Positions 36,701 through 47,760 of a stretch of DNA of 64,000 bases are shown here, piece after piece. Position numbers and translations under genes: made by a program. Position 1 is the first letter of the stretch. Each line of letters begins with the position of its first letter. The DNA comes from Balaenoptera acutorostrata (taxonomy: Eukaryota > Chordata > Mammalia > Artiodactyla > Balaenopteridae): NCBI RefSeq assembly GCF_949987535.1, contig NC_080079.1, positions 53,741,000 through 53,804,999 of the forward strand. Reading direction: 5' to 3'. The notes below the pieces were generated by a model, which ran no database searches, was not told the origin of the DNA, and saw nothing but the letters and a program-made list of their open reading frames with translations.

Positions 36701-37518
36701 TATGTACGTTTTTATTTCCTCTTTGATTTCTTCAGTGATCTCTTGATTATTAAGTAGTGTGCTGTTTAGCCTCCATATATTTGTAGTTTTTACAGATTTG
36801 TTCCTGTAATTGATATCTAGTCTTATAGCATTGTGGTTGGAAAAGTTACTTGATACGATTTCAATTTTCTTAAATTTATCAAGGCTTGATTTGTGACCCA
36901 ATATATGATCTAGCCTGGGGAATGTTCCATGAGCACTTGAGAAGGAAGTGTATTCTGTTGTTTTTGGATGGAATATCCTATAAATATCAATTAAGTCCAT
37001 CTTGTTTAATGTATCATTTAAAGCTTGTGTTTCTTTATTTATCTTCATTTTGGATGATCTGGCTATTGGTGAAAATGGGGTGTTAAATTCCCCTACTATG
37101 ACTTGTTACTGTCGATTTCCCCTTTTATGGCTGTTAGCATTTTCCTAATGTATTGAGGTGCTCCTATGTTGGGTGCATAAGTATTTACAATTATTATATC
37201 TTCTTCTTGGATTGATCCCTTGATCATTCTGTAGTGTCCTTCTTTGTCTGTTGTAATAGTCTTTATTTTAAAGTCTATTTTGTCTGATATGAGAATTGCT
37301 ACTCCAGCTTTCTTTTGATTTCCATTTGCATGGAATATCTTTTTCCATCCCCTCACTTTCAGTCTGTATGTGTCTCTAGGTCTGAAGTGGGTCTCTTGTA
37401 GACAGCATATATATGGGTCTTGTTTTTGTATCCATTCAGCCAGCCTGTGTCTTTTGGTGGGAGCATTTAATCCATCTACATTTAAGGTAATTATCGATAT
37501 GTATGTTCCTATTCCCGC
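33727..37518 (-). pseudogene. L1-C ORF2 (endonuclease/reverse transcriptase), disrupted
   Basis: At the position of the L1-A ORF2 start the codon is GCG (37516-37518), so the initiator is lost. 'CLQETHF' is intact, but GDFN is 'GEFN' and SDH is 'SNH' ('NFSNHNAIRLD'), so the endonuclease is damaged. The frame 34331-35524 covers the C-terminal half of RT onwards and keeps 'SLFADD'. However, the Met codon directly after FADD present in L1-A and L1-B is deleted in frame ('FADDILYI'). Frameshifts split the rest (36575-37048, 37096-37356). The Cys-rich C-terminus is encoded near 34100. Confidence 0.92.
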
Positions 37519-37576
37519 TTTCTTAAATGTTTTGGGTTTGTTATTGTAGGTGTTTTCCTTCTCTTGTATTTCTTGC

Positions 37577-38459
37577 CTAGAGAAGTTCCTTTAGCATTTG
37601 TTGTAAAGCTGGTTTGGTGGTGCTGAACTCTCTCAGCTTTTGCTTGTCTGTAATTTCTCCATCAAATCTGAATGAGATCCTTGCTGGGTAGAGTAATCTT
37701 GGTTGTAGGTTTTTCTCCTTCACCACTTTAAATATGTCCTGCCACTCCCTTCTGGCTTGCATAGTTTCTGCTGAAAGATCAGCTGTTAACCTTATGGGGA
37801 TTCCCTTGTGTGTTATTTGTTGTTTTTCACTTGTTGCTTTTAATATTTTTTCTTTGTATTTGATTTTTGATAGTTTGATTAATATGTGTCTTGGCATGTT
37901 TCTCCTTGGATTTATCCTGTATGGGACTCTCTGCTCTTCTTGGACTTGATGAACTATTTCCTTTCCCACATTATGGAATTTTTCCACTATAATCCCTTCA
38001 AATATTTTCTCAGTCCCTTTTTCTCTTCTTCTTCTTCTGGGACCCCTGTAATTAGAATGTTGGTGCATTTAATATTGTCCCAGAGGTCTCTGAGACTGTC
38101 CTTAATTCTTTTCATTCTTTTTTCTTTATTCTGCTCTCTAGTAGTTATTTCCACTATATTATGTTTCAGGTCACTTATCCATTTTTCTGCCTCAGTTATT
38201 CTGCTATTGATTCCTTCTAGAGAATTTTAAATTTAATTTATTGTGTTGTTCATCATTGTTTGTTTGCTCTTTAGTTCTTCTAAGTCCTTGTAAATGTTTC
38301 TTGTATTTTCTCCATTCTTTTTACAAGATTTTGGATCATCTTTCCTATCATTACTCTAATTTCTTTTTCAGGTAGACTGCCTATTTCCTCTTCATTTGTT
38401 TGGTCTGGTGGGTTTTTACCTTGCTCCTTCATCTGCTGTGTGTTTCTCTGTCTTCTCAT
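37577..38459 (-). pseudogene. L1-C ORF1, disrupted
   Basis: The intact start at 38459 reads MRRQRNTQQMKEQGKNPPDQ, which shows that L1-A lost two bases here. The coiled-coil segment has a one-base deletion near 38293 and further lesions near 38225. The RRM and C-terminal part is open from 38068 to the natural TAG at 37577-37579. Confidence 0.9.
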
Positions 38460-40493
38460 TTTGCTTATCTTACTGTGTTTGGGGTCTCCTTTTCACAGGC
38501 TGCAGGTTCGTAGTTCCTGTTGTTTTTGGTATCTGTCCCTAGTGGCTAAGGTTGGTTCAGTGGGTTGTGTAAGCTTCCTGATGGAGGGGGCTAGTGCCTG
38601 TGTTCTGGTGGATGGGGCTGGATCTTGTCTTTCTGGTGGGCAGGTCCACGTCTGGTGGTGTGTTTTGGGGTGTCTGTGGCCTTATTATGATTTTAGGCAG
38701 CCTCTCTGCTAATGGATGGGGCTGTGTTCCTGTCTTGCTAGTTGTTTGTCATAGAGCGTCCAGCACTCTAGCTTGTTGGTCGTTGAGTGGAGCTGGGTCT
38801 TGGTGTTGAGATGGAGATCTCTGGGAGATTTTTGCCATTTGATATTACATGGAGCTGGGAGGTCTCTGGTGGCCCAGTGTCCTGAACTCGGCTCTCCCAC
38901 CTCAAAGGCACAGGCCTGGCACCCAGCTGGAGCACCAAGACCCTGTCATCCACACAGCTCATAATTAAAGGGAGAAAAAAAAGAAGGAAAGAAATAAAAA
39001 ATAAAAAGGATATAAAATATAATAAAATAAAGTTATTCAAATAAAAAATAATTATTAAAAATAAAAAAATTTAAAAGTAACCAAAAAAAAAGAAAGAAAG
39101 AAGAGAGCAACCAAACCAAAAAACAAATCCAGCAATGATAACAAGCACTGAAAACTATATTAAAACAAACAAACAAAACAAAACCTGGCAGAGAGAACCC
39201 TAGGACAAATGGTAAAAGCAAAGCTATACAGACAAAATCAAACACAGAAGCATACACATACACACTCACAAAAAGAGAAAAAGGAAAAATATATGTATAT
39301 CATTGCTCCCAGAGTCCACTGCCTAAATTTGGGATGATTCATTGTGTATTCAGGTGTTCTACAGATGCAGGGTACATCAAGTTGATTGTGGAGATTTAAT
39401 CTGCTGCTCCTGAGGCTGCTGGGAGAGATTTCCTTTTCTCTTCTTTGCAGAGCTCCTGGGGTTCACCTTTGGATTTGGCCCTGCCTCTGCCTGTAGGTTG
39501 CCTGAGGGCATCTTTTCTTCGCTTAGACAGGAGGGGGTTAAAGGAGCAGCTGATTTGGGGGCTCTGGCTCACTCAGGCTGGCGGGAGGGAGGGATATGGA
39601 ATGCAGGGTGAGCCTGCGGCGGCAGAGGCTGGCATGACGTTGCACCAGCCTGAGGCGCACCGTGTTCTCCCAGGGAAGTTGTCCCTGGATCACGGAACCC
39701 TGGCAGTGACGGGCTGCACAGGCTCCCGGGAGGGGAGGTGTGGATAGTGACCTGTGCTTGCACACAGGCTCCTTGTTGGCTGCAGCAGCAGCCTTAGCGT
39801 CTCATGCCCATCTCTGGTGTCTGCGCTGATAGCCACGCCTCACGCCTGTCTCTGGAGCTCATTTAGGCAGAGCTCTCAATCCCCTCTCCTCGCACACCCC
39901 AAAACAATGGTCTCTTGCCTCTTAGGCAGTTCCAGACATTTTCCCGGACTCCCTTCCAGCTAGCTGTGGTGCACTAGCCCCCTTAAGGCTGTGTTCACAC
40001 AGCCAACCCCAGTCCTCTGTCTCTGGGATCTGACCTCCGAAGCCGGAGCCTCAGCTCCCAGCCCCCACCTGCCCTGGCAGGTGAGCAGAGAAGCCTCTCA
40101 GGCTTGTGAGTGCTGGTCAGCACCAATCCTCTATGCGGGAATCTCTCCGCTTTGCCCTCTGCATCCCTGTTGCTGCACTGTCCTCCATGGCTCCGAAGCT
40201 TCCCCCCGCCAACCCGTCTCCGCCAGTGAAGAGGCTTCCTAGTGTGTGGAAACTTTTCCTCCTTCACAGCTCACACACTGGTGCAGGTCCCATCCCTATT
40301 CTTTTGTCTCTGTTTTTTCATTTTTCTTTTGCCCTACCCTTTTACGTGTGGAGTTTATTGCCTTTTGGGAAGTCTGAGGTCTTCTGCCAGCATTCAGTAG
40401 GTATTCTGTAGGAGTTGTTCCACATGTAGATGTATTTCAGATGTATTTGTGGGGAGGAAGGTAATCTCCACGTCTTACTCTTCCGCCATCTTT
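38460..40493 (-). promoter_or_regulatory. L1-C 5'UTR with internal promoter region
   Basis: About 2.03 kb, collinear in reverse with the L1-A 5'UTR. An A-rich stretch (38950-39290) is the complement of the T-rich stretch in L1-A. GC-richer sequence (39430-40250) follows, with a complete YY1 core at the 5' boundary. Many CpGs of L1-A appear as TG/CA here. Confidence 0.8.
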
Positions 40494-42110
40494 AAGGTGT
40501 CCCATGGGGGGTTTTGTTTTATTTTGTTTTGTTGCGTTTATCATGCTTGGCGTTCCTGAGCTTTCTGGATCTGCAGTTTGATGACTGATGATAATTTGTG
40601 GAAATTCGCAGTCATTGTTGCTTCAGATATTGCTTTGGTACCTTTCTGTTTCCTTTCCACCTGATCCCATTATGCATGTTATACTTCTTGTAGTTGTCAC
40701 ATAGTCCATTGATGTTCTGTTCTTCTTTTCTTTTTTAATCATTTTTCTCTTTGCTTTTTCAGTTTTGGAAATTTCTATTGCCGTATTTTCAGGCTCAGGA
40801 ATTCTTTCCCCAAACATGACCAATCCGCTAATGAGCCCCCAAAAGTCATTCTTCATTTCTGCTACAGTATTTTTTATCTCTAGCATTTATTTTTTATTGT
40901 TTCTTAGAATTTCCATATCTTAGCCTATATTATCCTACTCTTCTGCATGTTATCTTTTTTTCAACTAGAGCCCTTAGCACATCAATCATAATTGTTTTAA
41001 ATCCTGGCCCAACTCTAGTTCTAATACTTGTTCAGTCTCTTCAAACAGTGTTTTGTTTTATTTCGAATTTTTGGTAGGCCTTGTAATTTTTGGTTGAAAT
41101 TCAGACATAATGTACTGGATGAAAGCAAGTCCAATAATTAGGCCTTTAGTGGTTTGGAGGTAAGATGTGTGTGTGTGGCAGGGGGAGGGAGTATTCTCTA
41201 GTCCTGTGATTAGGTCTTAATCTTTTGGTGAGCGTGTACCCCTGGACTGTGAATTTTACTGGTGTTTCTCAGTGTTTTTTTCCATATTAGGTAGGAGAGG
41301 ATGGCTAGAAGGGGCTGGAGTTGGGTATTTCTCTTCCCCCAGGTAGGCGAGTCTCTAATAAAACCAAAGAAGGATAGGCTCTGGTAAAATAGATTCTCTT
41401 GAGGACAGGCCTTATTAGGAAGAACAGAATATTCTAGCATACTTCAAGATGGTTCCTTTCCTCCTCCATCTGCCAGAAGCATGAGGGGATTTTTCTCTGA
41501 TAGTCACTGGAGCAGTGCCCCAACCTTTTTGGCACCAGGGACTGGTTTCATGGAAGACAGTTCTTCCACGGACCAGGGTGGAGTGGATGTTTCAGGCAGT
41601 CACGTGAGCGATGGGGAGCTGCAGATGAAGCGTCACTCGCTCACCCACCACTCATCTCCTGCTGTGTGGCCCAGTTCTTAACAGGCCATGGACCAGTACT
41701 AACCCAGGGGTCGGGGACCCCTGCACTTGGAGGACCTGGTAGAGCTCATGGAGGTGAAGCTCACAAAACTGTGGGGGGACTCCAATGACTAGGTCCCCTG
41801 GAGTTTTTAATACTAAGACTTACTTGTTCATACTAATCCTCTAACAGTTTATCAATTACAGTTTAGATTTTCCTACTCTGGCATTGGTTACTGCAGAGGT
41901 TTCTACTTGTGGGTTTCTGCTCGAGTAAGTTGTGATTCTCTGTATCTGTTTGTCCTTCTCTCCAGTTTTGGAAGCAGTGGTTTGCCCCATGACCTTGCTT
42001 CTCTGATAGATAAGAAATCTTGTTGATTTTTCAGTCTGTTCAGTGTTTGATGTGTTATTAGGATAGAGTGGTAACTTCTAATCTTTTTAAATGCTGAATT
42101 AGAAACAAAG
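40494..42110 (-). mobile_element. Old L1 antisense, ORF1 5' part and 5'UTR (right part)
   Basis: Resumes the element of 32900-33339: 'gttcctgagctttctggatc', 'cagtcattgttgcttcagat', 'ctctttgctttttcagtttt', 'tgagcccccaaaagtcattc' are antisense ORF1. From 41150 the sequence is antisense L1 5'UTR ('gctggagttgggtatttctc'), ending near 'gtggtaacttctaatctttt' / 'tagaaacaaag', a typical 5' end. A MER1-like MITE interrupts it at 41513. Confidence 0.75.
41513..41723 (-). mobile_element. MER1-like hAT-Charlie MITE
   Basis: Terminal inverted repeats are clear: 'cagtgccccaacctttttgg' at the left and 'gtcggggacccctg' at the right, with 'caccagggactggtttcatg' and 'ccatggaccagtactaaccc' inside. Flanks 'cactggag' (41505-41512) and 'cacttggag' (41724-41732) form an 8-bp duplication with one extra T. 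At about 211 bp it is an internal deletion derivative. It is younger than the old L1 that it interrupts. Confidence 0.85.
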
Positions 42111-42362
42111 TCTCAGATTAGAGGATTTTAAATTTTAAAAAATACTTTGAATATATGAGAAACAAAGGTTATGAGACATACATGAAATAAAACTAGATTA
42201 TTGATAGAATCTTCAACAGTGTTTTATACCAGAAGAAAATAAAGTAATATCTTTAAGATATGTGAGAATAAAGGTATAACCAAAGATTGGCTTTCTATTA
42301 TAAAGGGAAAAAGATAAAAACTGGTATCTTATATATATGAAAGAACAAATCTCACTGGAAAG

Positions 42363-42375
42363 GTATATATATAGG

Positions 42376-42407
<32 letters not shown>

Positions 42408-42444
42408 GTATATATATATATATATATATATACTATATATATAG
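42363..42444. repeat. (AT)n microsatellite, quasi-palindromic
   Basis: About 80 bases of almost pure alternating A/T, with 'tagtatat' and 'atatacta' interruptions placed so that the tract can fold back on itself. Confidence 0.95.
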
Positions 42445-44858
42445 TAAAGGTAGGGGATTAATCACTTACAAAGTTAGTATGAGAGTTAAAAGGCAAAAGT
42501 AGTAAAAAATAATTGATTACAATAATTAATTAAGGGGTAAATTAGATAAAACATGTAAAATGGGACAGTGAAAACATAAAATACTGGGGAGATGAGTGTA
42601 ATAATGTTGAGCTTTACAATGGGATCAAACTTAGGTTATTATCAACTTAAAATAGACTGCTATAGATATAAGTTTTAATATGTAGGCCTCATGGTAACCA
42701 CAAAGCCAAAACCTATAGTAAATATGCAAAAGAGATAGGAATGTAAGCATACTAGTAAAGAAAGTCATCAAATCATAAAGGAAGAGAGCAAGAGAGGAAC
42801 AGAGAGGAAATATAAAAATAGCCAGAAAACAATTAACAAAATGGCAATAAGCACATACTTATCAATGATTAATTTAAACATAAATGGACTAAATTCTCCA
42901 ATCAAAGGACAGAGAGTGGCTACATTGATTTAAAGAAAAAAGACCCATCTATATCTTACCTAGAGGAGACTCACTTCACACGTAAGGACACACACAAACT
43001 GAAAGTGAAGTAATGGAAAGAGGTATTTCATGTAAATGGACACCAAAAGAAATCTGGATTGTGACACAGATAAAGCATTTGCCAAAGTTCTACATCCATT
43101 TATGATACAACTTCAGCAAAGTGAGTATAGAGGGAATGTACATCAACATAATAAAGGCCATATATGACAAGTCCACAGATAATTTCATACTCAATGGTGA
43201 AAAGCTGAAATCTTTCCCTCTAAGATCAGGAACAAGACAAGGATGCCCACTCTTGCTACTTTTATTCAACACAGTATTGAAAGTCCTAGCCAGAGTAATT
43301 AGGCAAAAAAACCAAAAAACAAAAACAAAAAATCCTAAAAATTGAAAGACATCCAATTGGAATGGAAAAAGTAAAACTGTTACTATTTACAGATGGCATG
43401 ATATTATATACAGAAAACCCTAAAGACACCATAAAAAAAAAAACTCTTAGAACTAATAAGTGAATTCAGTAAAGTTGCAGGATTCAAAATCAATGCACAA
43501 AAAATGGTTGCCTTTCTATACCCTGACAATGAACTATTGTATACGTTAAGAAAACAATACCACTTACAATTACAAAAAAAATAAAATAAAATACCTAGGA
43601 ATAAATTTAACCAAGGAGGTAAAATTATTTTAAAATATTTTAAATTTTCAAAATACCTGTGTTTTGAAAACTAGAAGACATTCATGAAAAAACCTCTATC
43701 AAAATCCCAAAGGTATTTTTCACAGAAATAGAACAAATAATCCTAAAATTTGTATGGAACCATAAAAGACCCTGAATAACCAAAGCAATCTTGAGAAAGG
43801 AAAAGAAAACTGGAGGTATCACAGTCCCTGATTTCAAACTTTATTACAAAGCTATAGAAATTAAAAGTTTGATATTGGCATAAAAACAGACACACACATC
43901 AGTGGAACAGAATAAACAGCCCAGAAATAAACCCATGCATATGTGGTCAATTAATTTGTAACAAAGGGGCCAAGAATATACAATGGAAAAGGAACATTCT
44001 CTTCAATAACTAGTGCTGGAAAGATTGGGCAGCCACATACAAAGGAAGGAAACTGACCACTATCTTATACAGTACACAGAAAGTGGATTAAAGACATGGA
44101 TGGACACAGGATCTGAAACCATAAATCTCCCAGAAGAAAACCTAGGCAGTCAGCTCCTTGACATAAGTCTTGGTAATGGTTTTTTGAATTTGAAAGCAAG
44201 GGCAACAATTGAAAAAATAAACAAGTGGGACTACATCAAACTAAAAAGCTTCTGAGCAGCAAAGGAAATGATCAGAAAAATAAAAAGGCAGCCTACTGAA
44301 TGGTAGAAAATACTTCCAAATTACATATCTGATAAAGGGCTAATATCCAAAGTATATGAAGAATTCATACAACTCGACAGCAAAAAAAACCCAAACACTC
44401 CTATTACAAAAGAGGCAGAAGATCTGAATAGACATTTTTCCAAAGAAGACATACAGGTGGCCAACAGGTACATGTAAAGATGCTCTGTATCATTAATCAT
44501 ACAGAAAATGCAAATCAAAACCACAATTAGATATCACCTCACATCTGATAGAGTAGCTATTATCAAAAAAACTGGAAATAAGTGTTGGCAAGGGAGTGAA
44601 GATAGGGAACCCTTTTGTGCTATTAGTGAAAATGTAAATTGGTGCAGCCACTATGGCAAGCAATACAGAGATTCTTCAAAAAAATAAAAATAGAACTACC
44701 ATATGATCCAACAATTCTACTTCTGGGTATTTATCCAAAGAAAGCAAAAATACTAACTCAAAAAGATATATGCACCCCCATGTTCATTGTAGCATTATTT
44801 ACAACAACCTAATGTTCATGTTCATCAGCGGATGAATTGATAAAGAAATTATGTATAC

Positions 44859-44885
44859 CCACACACACACATGCACACACACACA
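44859..44885. repeat. (CA)n microsatellite
   Basis: Imperfect CA repeat broken once by 'tg', inside the C-terminal part of the old L1. Confidence 0.85.
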
Positions 44886-45178
44886 AGCAATAGAATACTA
44901 TTCAGCCATAAAAAGAATGAAATCTTGGCATTTGTGACAATATGGATCGACCCTGAGGACATTACGCTAAGTGGAATAAGTCAGAGAAAGGCAAATACCA
45001 TATGATCTCTCATATGTGGACTCTAAAAAGTAAAATAAATTACAAACAAGCAAACAAACCAAGCTCATAGAAACAGATTGGTGGTTGCCAGAGGTCAGGG
45101 GTGGGAGAAATTGGTGAACTGTTTATTTTTTTTGTTTTTCTTTTTTTTTTAGTTTAAATAAACAAATTTTAAAAAATA

Positions 45179-46664
45179 GATGTCAGTTACAGAACAGTAG
45201 CAAATATACTAAGGATAGTAGAGCAGAAAGATGAAAATAACCTAGGGATTCCACTTGGTTGAGTCTTCAAATTAACCAGCCCTTCAATTGCCCTATCTTC
45301 AAACTTCTTATTTGACCTAATAAAAATGTACAGTTTGCACCACAAACACACACATAACTTATGCAAAAACTCCAGAAACTTTTTTGCCATGCAAACTTCT
45401 GCAAGATTCTGCTACAAAGTGAGCGTCAAACTACCAAATTGACTAGAGAGAGATCATCATAAAACCTGATGGTGAACATTAAATATGTAGTTTCCTGTGA
45501 AACTAGGAATAAATCAGGAGTCCCAAGTACCATGGGAGGACACATATTCCTCATTATATAAATACTGAAAAATCATCCCTCTCAGCTCTGTTCCCCACCC
45601 CATAGCCTCAAAGCTCCAATCTTCTGAATAGCTTCTATTTACCTCCTCTCCTTACCAATGTCTTTCTATGGACATATCTAGCTTTGTAGGCTCACCATGA
45701 AAGCCAGTTGTCCTGGATCCCCAACCTTCAAGATGAGGGGAAAAAAAAAAACCCTGAAATATAAAAGAAACAAAGCTACGCTGGCTATAGCTGCAGTCAA
45801 AATTCCTTCACTCAGGGTCCTCTCTGGTATTTCAAGGGTGAATACCAGATTAGATTACTTTAACCTTAAGTCTCCCAGATCATGTTAAAACAATTTATGG
45901 ACATCTATACTTCAAAGATGAAAGCCATATATGCTGTCATTTCAGCATTCACCTAGGCGTCTCAGATAATGTCAGAACTCAAATACACATTCATCGTTTT
46001 ACAGAGATGAGCAAGTTTTCTGCTCTCCACTTTTTATTTAGTATTAAGGAAGAATAAAAGTCCATGATTCAGTGGTTGAAGTTCACCAACTGTGCTAATT
46101 GCTAATTTGGCCAACCTAGAAATAAAATAGGACATATGTGAATGTAGTTTGTACAATAGATGAGAAAGCATGCCCCCTCCTTTTAATGAAAAACTCATTT
46201 TGGAATATAAGTAAAACAATATTTGATTTTATTTCATGCATTATATTTCTAATGTTCAGGTAGTTCCAGAATCAGAAGCTCAAAAAAAGGTGAACTGCCC
46301 CCTAGTAGTGTAATTTTGCTCCCCAATAAATATCTCAAGGGGGTATTTTCAGAATTTCTTTCTCAGTGGTCCTCATTGTATAGGCCTCCAGAAGTCCAGG
46401 GTCATCACCATTCTAATGCCTCAAGAAAAAGAAATGAGCACAGGTGTGGACATGCAATGCATGATGTCATCTGCTGTTTCTGGTTCAATTTGGTACAGCA
46501 GCATATCAGGGAATGAGCCACCTAATCAACAAAGAAGCATTCCACCCCCCCCCACCCTCTGCCAGCATAAAGAAGAGAAGAGGTGACAGGCAATTAAACA
46601 AAGAAAAATTGAGTGTAAATTTATCTGGAATGATATACTGTTTTTGATGATCACAGATTTCTTT
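45179..46664. other. Unassigned sequence
   Basis: About 1.5 kb. It has short homopolymers (A12 near 45739, C10 near 46543) and no element or exon that I can support. Confidence 0.4.
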
Positions 46665-46975
46665 GTATTTATTTATTCACTCATTCATTTAATGAACATT
46701 TATGAGAATTAGTGACAAACCAAACACTATGATTGGTGCTGGGATTGCAAAAGGGAATAATCTGGTATTTATTACAAAGGAACAGTGGTATCCATGGGGC
46801 AGGAGTCAAATGAAATAAAAACAAGCAAAAAGGGCAATTTTACTAAGAGTTCTAATGGAAATGTTTTGATATACTCTTTGGGCTTAATGGAGTAATTTAA
46901 TGTAGTCTTTTGGAAGCTAGAAGTAGTTCACAGAGAAGGTAATGTTAAAGCTAGACTTGAAGCAATGGCGCAAAC
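46665..46975 (-). repeat. L2 LINE 3' end, antisense
   Basis: 'ttattcactcattcatttaa' starts it as the reverse L2 terminus. It is followed by 'ttggtgctgggattgcaaaa' and, further on, 'agctagacttgaagcaatgg'. Confidence 0.6.
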
Positions 46976-47084
46976 CTTTAGGATTAAATTTTGCTAAACA
47001 CAACAAAAGAGCTATAAATCACAGTAAACTTCATAAAAGCTTATTTCTCTTTTTTATAAAATAATAAAGAGAACAATAATAGAA

Positions 47085-47201
47085 GACACACCAATATTTG
47101 GCTTGCTATGAGCCAAGCACTATTCTAGCACTAACATATTTTAACTTATTTAATGCTCAAGCCAACCCTTTGAAATGGATGATACAATTAGGCCCATTTT
47201 A
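47085..47201 (-). repeat. MIR SINE, antisense (left half, split by an L1)
   Basis: 'ctatgagccaagcactattc', 'tttaatgctcaagccaaccc' and 'acaattaggcccatttta' follow the reverse MIR order. The element resumes at 47639. Confidence 0.8.
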
Positions 47202-47638
47202 TTTATTTATTTATTCCACCCCCCATTTATTTATTTATTTATAAAAATTTTATTGGAGTATAGTTGATTCACAGTGTTGTTTTAGTTTCTGTTGTATAGC
47301 AAAGTGAATCAGTTATACATATATCCACTCTTTTTTAGATTCTTTTCCCATATATGTCATTACAGAGTACTGAGTAGAGTTCCCTGTGCTGTACAGTAGG
47401 TCCTTATTAGTTATCTATTTTATATATAATAGTGTGTATATGTCAATCCCAATCTCCCAGTTTATCCCTCTCTTTCCTCCTTGATAACCATAAGTTTGTT
47501 TTCTACATCTGTGACTCCATTTCTGTTTTGTAAATAAGTTCATTTGCACCATTTTTTTAGATTCCACATATAAGCAATATCATATAATATTTGTCTTTCT
47601 CTGTCTGAGTTATTTCAGTCAGTGTGACAATCTCTATA
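47202..47638 (-). mobile_element. 5'-truncated L1 3' end, antisense, inserted in a MIR
   Basis: (TTTA)n tail, then 'attggagtatagttgattca', 'agttccctgtgctgtacagt' and 'agattccacatataagcaat', which are the L1-B-type 3'UTR and last codons of ORF2. The 9-bp 'cccatttta' at 47193-47201 is repeated at 47639-47647 and reconstitutes the MIR. The tail is unusual: two (TTTA)n blocks are separated by 'ccacccccc'. Confidence 0.9.
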
Positions 47639-47760
47639 CCCATTTTAAAGATGAAGAAATTGAGACCCAGAGAAGACAAGTAATTTGCCAAAGGTCGCAC
47701 AGTTAGTAAATAGTAGATCTGGAATTTGAACCCTGGCAATCTGTTTCCAGAGTCAGGAGT
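47639..47760 (-). repeat. MIR SINE, antisense (right half)
   Basis: 'cccattttaaagatgaagaa' then 'attgagacccagagaagaca' and 'tagatctggaatttgaaccc' complete the reverse MIR. Confidence 0.8.

Larger units (their letters stand above)
33340..40493 (-). mobile_element. L1-C: full-length LINE-1, antisense, inactive
   Basis: A 7154-bp sister of L1-A in reverse orientation: T13 (the poly-A tail, 33340-33352), 3'UTR, ORF2 (33727-37518), ORF1 (37577-38459) and a 2-kb 5'UTR ending at a YY1 motif (minus strand 'aaagatggcgg', 40483-40493). It interrupts an older antisense L1. Flanking 'gtgtggtttcgggg' (33326-33339) and 'gtgtcccatggggg' after the 5' end resemble each other only at their ends, so the target duplication is not convincing. 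Several ORF lesions make it inactive. Confidence 0.93.
42111..45178 (+). mobile_element. Old L1 (L1M-type), sense, with internal deletion
   Basis: From 42500 the inter-ORF type sequence 'ctcatggtaaccacaaagcc' leads to an ORF2 start near 42840 ('aaaatggcaataagcacata'). Endonuclease sequence runs to 43060 and then jumps at about 43063 into the RT ('gataaagcatttgccaaagt'), a deletion of about 1.6 kb relative to L1-A. RT continues ('AFLYP'-type region, 'KFVWNHKRP'-type region) to the C-terminus near 44,990. Frames are heavily broken. Boundaries are approximate. Confidence 0.75.
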
